DNA of 64,000 nt from Nitrospira sp. (GCA_029194725.1 JARFXQ010000009.1:1-64000), one strand, 5' to 3'. Counted from the first letter of the stretch, positions 51,596 to 60,637 are shown. A program made the numbers and translations. The notes: generated by a model not told the origin, from the letters alone.

Positions 51596-53227
51596 ATGAC
51601 GACTCTGTTGCGAGTGCTGCATCTGGAGACTAACCCACAAGAAAGCGAGCGCATCGAGGAATTGTTGACCGATGGTGGACTTGCCTGTGCGGTACGACGG
51701 GTAGAAACTCGCGGCACCTTTACCGCAGCTCTGAACGAGGACCAGACGGATCTCATCTTGGCTGAATTCTCCATGCCCGAGTGTGGTGAGGGGGCTGCCC
51801 TAGAGTGGGCTCGACGGTTGGCTCACGACGTACCGTTTATCTTTGTTTCGGCGTCAGCTACTGAGACAGCCTGCATCGAGCAAATGCAGCGAGGTGCGAC
51901 GGATTGCATTCCCAAGAATGGATTGGGGCGACTTGTCCCATCGGTGCGCCGAGTCCTGCGTGAGCGAGAAGCGCAGGTCGCACGAAAACATGCGGAGGAG
52001 GCACTTGTTCAAACCGAGATGCAACTTCGACAACTACAAAAGCTTGAGGCAGTCGGCCGTCTGGCGGGAGGGTTGGCACACGATTTCAATAACTTGCTGA
52101 CGATCATCATGGGCCATAGTCAGGTCCTGCTCAATGAAATGGGCGCGGAGCATCCGCTAAGAAATAGGGTGGAAGAAATGCGGAATGCTGGTGATCGCGC
52201 GAGGGTGCTCATTCGTCAGTTGCTCGCGTTCAGTAGAAAGCAACCTTCGGGAGCGAAGGTTCAGAGCCTGAACGCCACCCTTAGCAATATTGAGACCATG
52301 CTTCGGAGATTGATCGGAGCGGATATTCAACTGACGTTGAGGCTGAGCATGGACGCGCTTAAGATCAACGCGGATCCTGCGCTAGTCGAGCAGATTGTGA
52401 TGAATCTGGTCGTGAACGCTCGGGATGCCATGCCGACGGGCGGCAAGCTCACGATCGAAACCGCCTCTGCAAAGCTCGACCACGAGCCTAGATACCACGT
52501 TAATCCGATACCGCCTGGGGAGTATGTGAGGCTCTCGGTATCCGATACTGGTTGCGGAATTTCCTCGGAGGTCCAGGAGCAAATTTTCAAGCCCTTCTTT
52601 ACCACGAAGGAAGAAGGAAAAGGAACGGGACTTGGACTGTCGACCGTGTTGGGCATCGTCACGGGAAGCGGCGGTGGATTGGACGTGATCAGCGAGAGTG
52701 GAATGGGGACTCGTTTCGATATATACCTCCCACGCGTTGCAGGCGAAATCGAGGTACCGCCAGAGGAGAACTTACTGTTGCAATTGACGGAGGGCCATGA
52801 AACCATTCTCCTTGTAGAGGATGAGGAGGATGTTCGGACCCTCATCCGAGATGAGCTTCGTAAGCTCGGATATTGCGTCGTCGAGGCAAGAAATGGCGTA
52901 GAGGCTTGTCTGGTGGCCACTCCCCATATTGGAAAGCTCAAACTGCTGCTCACGGATATCGTGATGCCGGGGATGAGTGGGACTGAACTGGCAGGGCATC
53001 TTCGCGTGATCAAGCCGGAGTTGAAGCTTCTCTTTATTTCAGGATGTGCGGATGATGTTGGCATTGAGGCCAATGACCCAGCCACTGCCTATCTGCAAAA
53101 GCCATTTACGCCTGATGCCCTAGCAAGTTCCGTGCGTGAGCTTTTGAATGTGAAGCCGACAAATCGAATAAACGTCCGTCAACAACCGGAGGCGATCGAG
53201 CAATTAGGAAGCGTCGAGCGATTCTGA
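51596..53227 (+). CDS. Hybrid histidine kinase (REC-HisKA-HATPase-REC)
   Basis: A soluble 543-residue protein from ATG 51596. An N-terminal degenerate receiver (TTLLRVLHLETNPQ, LILAEFSMPE with Glu at the usual Asp-adjacent site) comes first. HisKA VGRLAGGLAHDFNNLLTIIMGHSQ is the NtrB-like form, followed by HATPase (VSDTGCGISSEVQEQIFKPFFTTKEEGKGTGLGLS). The C-terminal receiver has LLLTDIVMPGMSG. The start is chosen because it lies 7 nt after the regulator stop and at the first receiver strand; an earlier ATG at 51551 is possible. It completes a three-gene phosphorelay. Confidence 0.9.
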   Translation: MTTLLRVLHLETNPQESERIEELLTDGGLACAVRRVETRGTFTAALNEDQTDLILAEFSMPECGEGAALEWARRLAHDVPFIFVSASATETACIEQMQRGATDCIPKNGLGRLVPSVRRVLREREAQVARKHAEEALVQTEMQLRQLQKLEAVGRLAGGLAHDFNNLLTIIMGHSQVLLNEMGAEHPLRNRVEEMRNAGDRARVLIRQLLAFSRKQPSGAKVQSLNATLSNIETMLRRLIGADIQLTLRLSMDALKINADPALVEQIVMNLVVNARDAMPTGGKLTIETASAKLDHEPRYHVNPIPPGEYVRLSVSDTGCGISSEVQEQIFKPFFTTKEEGKGTGLGLSTVLGIVTGSGGGLDVISESGMGTRFDIYLPRVAGEIEVPPEENLLLQLTEGHETILLVEDEEDVRTLIRDELRKLGYCVVEARNGVEACLVATPHIGKLKLLLTDIVMPGMSGTELAGHLRVIKPELKLLFISGCADDVGIEANDPATAYLQKPFTPDALASSVRELLNVKPTNRINVRQQPEAIEQLGSVERF

Positions 53228-53284
53228 ACCATGGGTCGCCGTTACCGGTCTACTCGGTACGAACGAGTATCTGCAGGGGCCGTC

Positions 53285-54139
53285 ATGAATAGCCTCCGGT
53301 GGTTCGAAAAATCCAAGCCCGCCGTACGCGTTCTCCTCCAGTTATTGAGCCTGGTGCTGCTGCCCGGCCTGTGCCCAGCGCAGGACAGTTCATGGGAGCG
53401 CCTCTCTGCAGGAGTAGCGGTTTCGGTGTGGGATCCCGGCGACGCTTGTCCGACCGTGCCGACCATGCTGGCTGTCGATATGGATCCGGAGCGGACTAAA
53501 TTCTCCGTTCATCATTACGCCCAAGAAGGCCTTTCAGAACCTCCCAGGATCGACGAATGGCAGAAGCGAACAGGTCATCATGTGCTCTTCAATGCGGGGT
53601 TATTCCGTGAAAACTTCGCCTATCTCGGTCTTCTCTATAAGGATGGACATCCGTTGGGAAGCAGGCGCCACACATCATGGCAGGGATTGTTTGTCGCGGA
53701 ACCGTCCGCCTCGGGGTTAAGGAAGGCACGGATCCTGGATCTGGCTGCAGAGAGGTTTGACGAAGAACAGCCGCACTACCGTGAAGCGGCGCAGGCTTTG
53801 ATGCTTCTGGATGTGACCGGCAAGATCCGTGTCCGTGAGAGTGGGAAACATGCGTATCAGACGATTATCGCTGAGACGGAGATCGGACACATTCTTCTCC
53901 TTAAGAGCCTCGGAGCTGTTCGCTTATACGACATCGGTCGCTGTTTCAAGCATGCGCTTCCCTCCGTCCGGCAAGCCATGGCAATGGACGGAGGGTCCTC
54001 CTCAGCTGTCCGCATTTTGGAATCGCTGTGGGATAAAGACCTGCGGGCAGAAGAGCACAGTTCCTGGAAGAGTCTGTTCGGCGGAAGCACGGGCAGCCAT
54101 ATTCCGTTGCCCACAGTGATTGGGGCTAGTCCTAGGTAA
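53285..54139 (+). CDS. Exported phosphodiester glycosidase-like protein
   Basis: A 284-residue protein from ATG 53285 (GGGG site upstream). An N-terminal signal (about residues 13-30, ending CPAQ) is followed by a domain like the phosphodiester glycosidase/NAGPA family: HVLFNAGLFRENFAYLGLLYKDG near 95-120, and QAMAMDGGSSSAV near 235-247, the conserved DGGxSS motif of that family. Family members cleave sugar phosphodiesters on surface polymers. It lies 57 nt after the hybrid kinase and runs directly into the lipoprotein gene (TAATG overlap). Confidence 0.8.
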   Translation: MNSLRWFEKSKPAVRVLLQLLSLVLLPGLCPAQDSSWERLSAGVAVSVWDPGDACPTVPTMLAVDMDPERTKFSVHHYAQEGLSEPPRIDEWQKRTGHHVLFNAGLFRENFAYLGLLYKDGHPLGSRRHTSWQGLFVAEPSASGLRKARILDLAAERFDEEQPHYREAAQALMLLDVTGKIRVRESGKHAYQTIIAETEIGHILLLKSLGAVRLYDIGRCFKHALPSVRQAMAMDGGSSSAVRILESLWDKDLRAEEHSSWKSLFGGSTGSHIPLPTVIGASPR

Positions 54140-54456
54140 TGATCAAATTTTGGCTGAAAACCGCCGCCGCGGCGACATGCCTAGTGGTTGGGGGCTGTGC
54201 CGCAGGTGCAAAGATCGTTCAGGAGCACGACAGGGGTGGGGTCGTGATCTATCCGTTCAAAGACGAAGAAGGCCCTATGCTCTCCTCCTCGCGCAAGGAT
54301 GCGCTTGACCTCATGAAGGAAAAATGTGGCGACAGGTCCTACCGGATCGTTCGTGAGGGAGAAGCCAAAGGACGGAGGCGAGTCGTAGGTCCGCCTGATG
54401 AGGGGCAAGAACCGGTCGAGGAACGGCGGTGGGGAATTCAGTTCGAGTGCAAATGA
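54139..54456 (+). CDS. Small lipoprotein
   Basis: A 105-residue protein with signal and lipobox VGGC at about residue 20, giving a lipid-anchored 86-residue chain. The mature part is charged, with two cysteines (EKCGDRSY and the last FECK) that may pair. The start codon shares a base with the stop of the glycosidase gene, so they are coupled and may act together at the envelope. No family recognised. Confidence 0.8.
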   Translation: MIKFWLKTAAAATCLVVGGCAAGAKIVQEHDRGGVVIYPFKDEEGPMLSSSRKDALDLMKEKCGDRSYRIVREGEAKGRRRVVGPPDEGQEPVEERRWGIQFECK

Positions 54457-54490
54457 ATGGATCAAGATCACACAAGCACGGCGCATTGCG

Positions 54491-55066
54491 CTAGTGCTTC
54501 TTCACCATGTTCATAAGATCCTGAATGGTTAAGAGACTGATGAGCTGAACCTTTTCTCTTTCCACACGGGCTTTCCCATCCTGTTCCTGCCGATCCACAA
54601 TGACGAATGCATGATCCACTCGAAGCTCGGCCTCGCGTGCAACCGCCACCGCTTTCAGCAACGACCCGCCGCTCGTGAGGACATCGTCAACGATCAGTGC
54701 CCGATCGCCGGGATGTACACTGCCTTCAATCAACTTTCCCAGGCCATGGTCTTTGGCCTGCTTGCGAACGACGAAAGTCCGCCAGAGGCGCTGACAGGGG
54801 GCGGCGCAGGCAAAATCGGAAATGGTCACGGCAATCGGGATGGCTCCGAGTTCGAGGCCGCCCAGACAATCGAATTCAATGTCGGTGAGCGCCTCATAGG
54901 CGAGGCGGCCGACTAGGCGACGCGCTTCCGGATGCGCCATTAGAGCGCGACAATCGACATAGAAGGGGCTGATCTCACCGGATGCGAGCTTGAAGCCTTT
55001 CTCGTGATCGCATTTGAACGCCTGGGTATCCTGGAACGCTTTTGCCAATTGCTCCCGAACCGTCAC
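54491..55066 (-). CDS. pyrE: Orotate phosphoribosyltransferase
   Basis: A 191-residue type I phosphoribosyltransferase joining orotate to PRPP in pyrimidine synthesis. The PRPP loop ALIVDDVLTSGGSLL is clear, as are SGEISPFYVDCRALMAHPEARRLVG and LGAIPIAVTIS. Start GTG 55066 is used because GGGAGG lies 8 nt upstream and the sequence before it does not match the family. It is last in a minus-strand run of four genes. Confidence 0.93.
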   Translation of the reverse strand: MTVREQLAKAFQDTQAFKCDHEKGFKLASGEISPFYVDCRALMAHPEARRLVGRLAYEALTDIEFDCLGGLELGAIPIAVTISDFACAAPCQRLWRTFVVRKQAKDHGLGKLIEGSVHPGDRALIVDDVLTSGGSLLKAVAVAREAELRVDHAFVIVDRQEQDGKARVEREKVQLISLLTIQDLMNMVKKH

Positions 55067-55143
55067 TATAGAGTCCTCCCTCGTTTCAGTGTTCGCTAGG
55101 TGCCGACATTCTATATTGCCTGTGCGACTGCCGACAGGCCTTT

Positions 55144-55677
55144 TCAACGATCCTCGTGACGAGTTCCTGTGGAGAAGCGACGGATCTGCTCGGCTAACGT
55201 GTCGGCGACCAACTCAAGATCAAAGGGCCAAGCATAACGAAGCACCACCCCAGGATGTTTCGGCCGAAGGTGGCTGAGGATTTCCGGTATCTCGATTTCC
55301 GAATGAAAACCTCCTGGAGTAAACATGGTGGTCGTTACAATGATCTCCGTGGCCCCTTGTCCAACGAGGTGTTCCACTGCTTCCACCACGGTTGGAGCAC
55401 AGAATTCATTGTAGGCGAGCGCGAACAGGATGCCGTTGAGTTGGGATTGTAATCGCGCTGCAAGAGCTTGAAGACCGGATTGGTAAGGATCGGTCGACGG
55501 CGTCCGCGGCCACCGTCGAATCTTCATATCCAATCCGACCTCTTCAGCGGATGGCGGTTGTTTGGCTGCGCGGCGCTGCGCTTCCAGCCGTTTGAGCGTT
55601 GTCACGAATTCTTGCGGACAATCGCTTGGGAGGCCGCCATGTCCCACCAGAATCACTCCCTGCTTCTGTGTCGCCAT
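55144..55677 (-). CDS. CbiX/SirB-like sirohydrochlorin chelatase
   Basis: A 177-residue single-domain class II chelatase that would insert iron or cobalt into sirohydrochlorin for sirohaem or cobalamin. The N-terminal ILVGHGGLPSDCPQEF carries the metal-site His, and TTTMFTPGGFHSEIEIPEIL the second His and Glu; both are hallmarks of CbiX. A 40-residue charged insertion (QRRAAKQPPSAEEVGLD) after the first motif is unusual. Eight nt from the DUF523 gene, so the same operon. Confidence 0.87.
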   Translation of the reverse strand: MATQKQGVILVGHGGLPSDCPQEFVTTLKRLEAQRRAAKQPPSAEEVGLDMKIRRWPRTPSTDPYQSGLQALAARLQSQLNGILFALAYNEFCAPTVVEAVEHLVGQGATEIIVTTTMFTPGGFHSEIEIPEILSHLRPKHPGVVLRYAWPFDLELVADTLAEQIRRFSTGTRHEDR

Positions 55678-55685
55678 GAATTCTC

Positions 55686-56639
55686 CTACGGGCAGATCCG
55701 AAGCATCAGCTCGTTCGAATCCGGATTGAGATACACTTGGTCACGAAGCTCTTCGACCTCGAACATCCGGACATGGCGCTTGATCAACTCCACGGGAACG
55801 AGTAAGGGGATGAGTCCTCGATGATAGTCATCGATCATGGCAAATATCTCTTCCTTTTCGCGCGTCTTCAATCGTGTCTTGAAGTAGCCCACAATGTGAT
55901 GCAGCACATTCACTTGCTGACGAACCGTTGCTTTCACAGCCAGGGTCCTCATGAATAATGCCCCGTACCTCGCCGCCAATTCCTTCAGCGGAGGGCGATC
56001 GGCTTGACCGATCAAGCGGTCCATCGCGTCATAATGCTGTGGGCTGTGGGACAAGAGCAGATACTTGTGTATCCTGTGGAAGCGTAACAGAGCCTGGCTA
56101 GTGGGCTCATTATGTATCAGATCTTGGAATCGGCGATAGGAAAATACCCGTTCGACGAAGTTCTCTCTGATAGCCGGGTCGTAGAACCGCCCTTCCTCTT
56201 CAACAGGTATCAAGGGAAACTGCTCCACAAAGGCCTTCGCGTAGATGCCGGCTCCATTCTGACTGAACAGTCCGTACTTATCATAAATATTGACTTGGTC
56301 GATCCCGCAACTGGGCGAGCTCTTCTTGAAGACATAGCCAGAGAGATCCAGCTTTTTCAATTCGGCAATACGATGTTTAGTTATGTGGTTGAGAGCCTCC
56401 GTGTGGTCCCTCCCGGTCTTGATCGTGAGGAGGCGAGGACTGTGAGGATCTCCGACCAACCGCATGGCTTCACGTGGGGTGCCCAACCCCGCCTCAACCT
56501 CAGGACAGACCGGTACCCATTCTACGTAGCGGCCCAGGATATCGGTCAAAAACCGGTCCTTCTTGTGTCCTCCGTCGAAGCGAACTTCGTCGCCGAGGAG
56601 ACACCTGCTGATACCCAAGCGAATCGGGGAGGCAGTCAT
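55686..56639 (-). CDS. DUF523 and DUF1722 domain protein (YbgA-like)
   Basis: A 317-residue two-domain protein. The N-terminal DUF523 domain begins RLGISRCLLGDEVRFDGGHK, with VCPEVEAGLGTPREAMRL and the KKSSPSCG signature, Cys residues that could bind a metal or cluster. The C-terminal DUF1722 is helical (FQDLIHNEPTSQALLRFHRIHKYLLLSHSPQHY, and VNVLHHIVGYFK). Start ATG 56639 has AGGTGG ahead; the longer frame adds unrelated residues. YbgA-type proteins have been tied to photolyase/queuosine contexts, but the role is unproven. Confidence 0.88.
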   Translation of the reverse strand: MTASPIRLGISRCLLGDEVRFDGGHKKDRFLTDILGRYVEWVPVCPEVEAGLGTPREAMRLVGDPHSPRLLTIKTGRDHTEALNHITKHRIAELKKLDLSGYVFKKSSPSCGIDQVNIYDKYGLFSQNGAGIYAKAFVEQFPLIPVEEEGRFYDPAIRENFVERVFSYRRFQDLIHNEPTSQALLRFHRIHKYLLLSHSPQHYDAMDRLIGQADRPPLKELAARYGALFMRTLAVKATVRQQVNVLHHIVGYFKTRLKTREKEEIFAMIDDYHRGLIPLLVPVELIKRHVRMFEVEELRDQVYLNPDSNELMLRICP

Positions 56640-56780
56640 TCCGCCACCTGAAGTTTGTCCAGCCCTAGATATTCCTGATTTGCCTGACCCCTGATCCAGA
56701 ATGGAGTTGGACAATCAACTGTGATTGGACAAGGATTCCGGTTCTGCTCGTTCGTGGACGTCGGAGGTGCCCCATGAATC

Positions 56781-57719
56781 CTATCCACCAGCAGCCTGGC
56801 GAGTTGTTCCGATCAGGATACTTTCCAACGCAGTCTCCAGCGTTGGATACCGAAACCTGTAGCCTCCCGCCATTGCTTTCGCGGGAATCACGCGCTGGCC
56901 GGTGGTCATCATTGTCCCTAGCTCGCCAAGTAGAATGGTCATGGCGACCTCTGGAACGGAAAGCCAGGATGGTCTGTGAATCACTCGCCCAAGCACCTCA
57001 CAAAACGTCTTCATCGTTACAGGCTCTGGAGCAACGGCATTGATCGGACCGGAAACCGTCGGCGTGGTGAGCGCCCACTGTATCAGACCGATGTGATCAC
57101 GTCTGTGAATCCACGAGACCCATTGGCTTCCCGGCATGATGGGACCGCCTGCAAATAGACGAAAGGGGAACAGCATCTTGGGCAAGGCCCCGCCGTCTTG
57201 TTCGAGCACCATGCCGGTTCGCAATATGACGACACGCGCGCCGAGGTCTCCAGCCCGAAGGGCCTCCGCTTCCCAAGCTAAGCAGAGATCGGCCAAGAAG
57301 CCCTGACCGCGAGCTGCTCCTTCATCCAGCGAGCGGTCGGCGCTCGCGCCGTAGTAGCCAATGCCGGAGGCACTGATGAATGTGACGGGTTTCGTGGACC
57401 GGCGGGACAAGGCCCTGACCAATAAACTAGTGGTGAGCACTCGACTGTCTGTGATGAGTTGTTTGCGCAGGTCCGTCCAGCGTGCGTCGGCGATGGGAGC
57501 ACCGGCGAGATTTATGACTGCATCTGCTTCTTCAAGGGCCTGCTCCCATGGTCCGGAGTCTCGCGCGTTCCATTGTAACGACTTCACCTGTGCGCCAGGC
57601 TGATGAAGAACCTCTCCTGTTTGTCTCGTCAGAATGGTGACTTCGTGGCCCCTTTGGAATAGAGCTGCACACAAAGCTCGGCCAATGAACCCTGTCCCTC
57701 CGGTTACCACGATGTTCAT
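56781..57719 (-). CDS. TIGR01777-family NAD(P)-dependent epimerase
   Basis: A 312-residue extended SDR-type protein (YfcH/SULA-like). The cofactor loop MNIVVTGGTGFIGRAL opens it, followed by VINLAGAPIADARW, SASGIGYYG with the catalytic Tyr region, WEAEAL and the C-terminal DUF1731 segment (WLSVPEVAMTILLGELGTMMTTGQRVIPAKAMAGGYRFRYP). Substrate unknown. First of the minus-strand run epimerase, DUF523, CbiX, pyrE; a gap of 141 nt to the next gene makes separate transcription possible. Confidence 0.92.
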   Translation of the reverse strand: MNIVVTGGTGFIGRALCAALFQRGHEVTILTRQTGEVLHQPGAQVKSLQWNARDSGPWEQALEEADAVINLAGAPIADARWTDLRKQLITDSRVLTTSLLVRALSRRSTKPVTFISASGIGYYGASADRSLDEGAARGQGFLADLCLAWEAEALRAGDLGARVVILRTGMVLEQDGGALPKMLFPFRLFAGGPIMPGSQWVSWIHRRDHIGLIQWALTTPTVSGPINAVAPEPVTMKTFCEVLGRVIHRPSWLSVPEVAMTILLGELGTMMTTGQRVIPAKAMAGGYRFRYPTLETALESILIGTTRQAAGG

Positions 57720-57993
57720 AGGTCTATGTCCTGAGCCACCGTCATGGTTGGTTAAGCGAGCGCATGTGCGGAGTCTCCATATTTACGCGTGATGGCCTGA
57801 ACCATAGGGAGCAGCCCGGTTGTGACTCAGTGGTCGATGCGTCTCGGGCTATCAAGGAAATTGGAATCTGATCGAAGATACCCCTACGATACGTGCAACG
57901 TGATGTCTGAAAATGATCTCGTCCGCCTGACCCGTCAAATAGGCGTAGTGCTTGACGACCATCAGTCCTACAGACCACGTACGGAGCAAGTCA

Positions 57994-58563
57994 TTAATCA
58001 TCCTGCTTGATCGGCCCACGAACGCACCAAACAGGGTAGGTATATAGCTTGATGAAACTGAGCACGTTGCCGAGGAATGCGTCCACGTACCGTGCGTATG
58101 ATGGCTGATTGGCTTCCGGGACGACCGTCCAGTAGGACGTTGGCTGGATGTTCACGAATGGATGCCCTGGCGGGATATTGGGGATAGGGGAGTCCACTGC
58201 CGGCCCCACGAGACTACGCATTTCAGCCGGCGCCGGCAGACGCCAGCCTCGCTGACCGCCCGTCGCTCGGGTAAGACATGCGGCACGGGCTTCGTTCCAT
58301 GTCACAGGTGCGGGAATTGGCGAGAGCTCCCAAATGAGGCTTGTATCCTTATCGAGAACTGCCTCGTTGTTGAAGTCGGCCAAAATGACGAACCGCTGGG
58401 TTGCTGGATGTGCTTGTTGCCAATTCTCGATGATGGTGGCGATCACCTCTTTCTGCCGCTGTGTGTGAGGCTTGATCTGCGTGTAGGCCAGCAAGCAGAA
58501 CGCACCTATCACGACTAGCGTGACAACGATTACGCGCGAACCTGCTGCCACAGGTGGTCTCAT
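57994..58563 (-). CDS. DUF1566 (Lcl C-terminal) domain protein
   Basis: A 189-residue protein from ATG 58563 (GGGAGGAG 1-2 nt ahead, so GGAGG is tight). One N-terminal transmembrane segment (about 10-30) anchors it. The exported part matches the DUF1566 layout: LIWELSPIPAPVTWNEARAACL, QRGWRLPAPAEMRSLVG, PFVNIQPTSYWT and the closing WCVRG. This fold is common on bacterial surfaces and in adhesins. It is followed by the epimerase gene 274 nt away on the same strand. Confidence 0.82.
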   Translation of the reverse strand: MRPPVAAGSRVIVVTLVVIGAFCLLAYTQIKPHTQRQKEVIATIIENWQQAHPATQRFVILADFNNEAVLDKDTSLIWELSPIPAPVTWNEARAACLTRATGGQRGWRLPAPAEMRSLVGPAVDSPIPNIPPGHPFVNIQPTSYWTVVPEANQPSYARYVDAFLGNVLSFIKLYTYPVWCVRGPIKQDD

Positions 58564-58888
58564 ACTCCTCCCAACCATCAAGACCATCCTACGCTGCGAG
58601 ATGCAAAAGGATCAACATTTCTGGAGGCGAATTTCCAGCGTCTAACATGCCGGAGCAGGCCAAACACGTATAGGTGGCGAAAGGTAATGGAGCTGGTGAG
58701 GGTTGATATTTGTAACCTCTGGAAAAGACAACGATTAGAGGCTGACGATGGAGCGGGGTAGCAGTTGGCATTTGCATATCGATTTGAGGTAGTATCACGG
58801 AGTGGAGAAATTTGGATAGGCGGATATCAGATCAACAAGGTGAAAGTTGGCTCACGATTTTTCAATAATCTAAAGGGGAGGTCACACT
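58564..58888 (+). other. Upstream region of amoC
   Basis: About 325 bases between the divergent DUF1566 and amoC genes with no further gene seen. A weak promoter candidate for amoC is TTGGCA (58765-58770), 19-nt spacer, TAGTAT (58790-58795). The amoC ribosome site GGGGAGG lies at the 3' end, about 7 nt ahead of the ATG. Confidence 0.4.
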
Positions 58889-59698
58889 ATGGCAAGCGAT
58901 AGAGGGTATGACATTTCGCAGTGGTACGACTCGAAGCCGTGGAAGATCGGCTGGGCGGCGATGTTGATGATGGGCATCTTTTGGGTCCTGTATCAGCGGG
59001 CTTTTGGGTACTCCCACGGGTTGGATTCGATGACCCCGGAATTCGATTCCGTGTGGATGGGGCTGTGGCGGTTTAACATCGTGGCGAATGCCTTGTTCTT
59101 TGCAGCGTCGGTGGGATGGATCTGGACCACTCGGGACCGCAATCTGGCCAATCTCGATCCCAAGCTGGAGTTGAAGCGGTACTTCTATTGGATGGGCTGG
59201 CTGGCGTGCTACATCTGGGGCGTGTACTACGCGGGCAGCTACACGTTAGAGCAGGATGCGGCGTGGCACCAGGTGATCATCCGGGACACGAGCTTCACGG
59301 CGAGCCACATTGTGGCGTTCTACGGGACGTTCCCGTTGTACATCACGTGCGGCGTGTCGAGCTATCTGTATGCGCAGACGCGGCTGCCGCTGTATAACCA
59401 GGCGACGTCGTTTGCATTAGTGGCGGCGGTGGTGGGGCCGATGTTCATTCTGCCGAACGTGGGGTTGAACGAGTGGGGCCATGCGTTCTGGTTCGTGGAT
59501 GAGCTGTTCTCGGCGCCGTTACACTGGGGCTTTGTGACGTTGGGCTGGTGCGGGTTGTTCGGGGCCGCGGGCGGGGTGGCGGCGCAGATCGTGAGCCGGA
59601 TGTCGAATCTGGCGGACGTGATCTGGAACAACGCGCCGAAGAGCATCCTGGATCCGTTCCCCAGCCAGGTGGTCCCAGGCTCCAGAAGCGTGTATTAA
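58889..59698 (+). CDS. amoC: Ammonia monooxygenase subunit C, orphan copy
   Basis: A 269-residue integral membrane protein of the AmoC/PmoC family, part of the copper ammonia monooxygenase that oxidises ammonia to hydroxylamine. One metal site is intact (D123, H127, H140: EQDAAWH ... SFTASH) and so is the second (N194, H198, H212: [10 protein letters not shown] ... APLHWGF). Five to six membrane spans follow a short cytoplasmic N-terminus. The codons end overwhelmingly in G or C, more than in neighbouring genes. No amoA or amoB lies within the window. It has a strong ribosome site and a terminator, so it is a monocistronic extra copy. In comammox Nitrospira such lone amoC genes exist; expression conditions are unknown. 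Confidence 0.93.
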   Translation: MASDRGYDISQWYDSKPWKIGWAAMLMMGIFWVLYQRAFGYSHGLDSMTPEFDSVWMGLWRFNIVANALFFAASVGWIWTTRDRNLANLDPKLELKRYFYWMGWLACYIWGVYYAGSYTLEQDAAWHQVIIRDTSFTASHIVAFYGTFPLYITCGVSSYLYAQTRLPLYNQATSFALVAAVVGPMFILPNVGLNEWGHAFWFVDELFSAPLHWGFVTLGWCGLFGAAGGVAAQIVSRMSNLADVIWNNAPKSILDPFPSQVVPGSRSVY

Positions 59699-59724
59699 GC
59701 CGTAGCGGCTCGGTGTGCCATGAC

Positions 59725-59766
59725 GGCCCGGAACTCCCCTAAGGGGTTCTGGGCCGAACTATTTTT
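59725..59766 (+). terminator. Rho-independent terminator of amoC
   Basis: GGCCCGGAAC..CCCC pairs with GGGG.TTCTGGGCC (59725-59739 with 59742-59755) around a short loop, with one bulge and one mismatch. A TATTTTT tail ends at 59766. This isolates amoC from the following gene. Confidence 0.8.
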
Positions 59767-59888
59767 GAGCTGAATTTCCATATCGGAGAGTCGCCCCTTG
59801 CGCCAGGCAATTCTTCCTGCCTAGAATGGCTAGGTAGCTGTTCAACCGATGTGGATCGCAAGAATTGATACCAGAAAGGAGGGCTTAT

Positions 59889-60272
59889 ATGCCTGGCGAA
59901 CGCACCTGTCCGACTTGCAACAGTGAGAAAGCACAGCAGATTAGCGACATTCTTCGTCAAACGCCGGCTAAGGAGGCATTGGGCCAATTGCCGACCTCCT
60001 ATCATCCTCCCAAGGCCCCTTGGGCCTATCTTCAGGGGTTTTTCATCGGTATACCGGTGAATGCGGCGGTGATGCTAAGTCTGGCATCCCCTCAGGGGTC
60101 GGAAGCGGAGATGGCAATGGCAGACTTAGCCTCCTCTATCGCCTTTCTAGGTGTGTGGGTGGGGTATGGAGCCGTGAAGACCAAGAACTATACTCAAAAG
60201 CTCAATGAATGGAAGGATACGATTGCGTCGAAATTTCTATGCCGGAAATGCAGTCATGCGTTTGAAGGGTAG
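59889..60272 (+). CDS. Zinc-ribbon membrane protein, unknown function
   Basis: A 127-residue protein from ATG 59889, with GGAGGG 6-8 nt ahead. An N-terminal zinc-ribbon half (CPTCNSEKAQQ) and a C-terminal pair (FLCRKCSHAFEG) could form one four-Cys zinc site by folding together. Between them lie two membrane segments (about 48-70 and 80-97: WAYLQGFFIGIPVNAAVML, ASSIAFLGVWVGYGAV). Not a named family that I recognise. It stands between the amoC terminator and the tRNA. Confidence 0.75.
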   Translation: MPGERTCPTCNSEKAQQISDILRQTPAKEALGQLPTSYHPPKAPWAYLQGFFIGIPVNAAVMLSLASPQGSEAEMAMADLASSIAFLGVWVGYGAVKTKNYTQKLNEWKDTIASKFLCRKCSHAFEG

Positions 60273-60346
60273 AGTGCTCGCGGAGGTAGGTAGTTGGCAT
60301 CTGATGAAGTTGTAACGGAGTTTGCTCCTCATCGCAAAACAAGATA

Positions 60347-60395
60347 AATCTCGACGGCCCCGGGGCCACCAGGGGAGGTGGTCACCTTGAGATTT
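60347..60395 (-). terminator. Large stem-loop downstream of tRNA-Glu
   Basis: AAATCTC (60347-60353) pairs perfectly with GAGATTT (60389-60395), enclosing a GC-rich inner hairpin CCACC/GGTGG (about 60366-60380). On the minus strand it follows the tRNA and leads into a TTGTTTTG tail, fitting a terminator. Confidence 0.55.
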
Positions 60396-60403
60396 CAAAA
60401 TGA

Positions 60404-60481
60404 TGGTGTCCCCAACGGGATTTGAACCCGTGTTACTGCCTTGAAAGGGCAATGTCCTAGGCCAGGCTAGACGATGGGGAC
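60404..60481 (-). tRNA. tRNA-Glu (UUC)
   Basis: A 78-nt cloverleaf on the minus strand: acceptor stem GTCCCCA with TGGGGAC, D arm, anticodon loop CTTTCAA with anticodon TTC, T arm CGGGTTCAAATCCCG, and an encoded CCA end. The GTCCCC acceptor and the anticodon mark glutamate. Confidence 0.96.
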
Positions 60482-60637
60482 GTGACGATATGGGCAAGAA
60501 GACAGTGCCACTCATACCACACTCATAGCTGTGCTGTCACTAGGAATAGGTTGACCCAAGGTGCAGGGGCCGTATCCGCAAGGGCTCATTGTCACGGCTG
60601 GGCTTCCAGTTTGGGGCTTGTGGTGAGTGGAAATGTT

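Noticed and set aside
60404-60481. tRNA-Glu as an integration site
   Set aside because: No repeat of the tRNA 3' end, no integrase and no boundary change were seen nearby.
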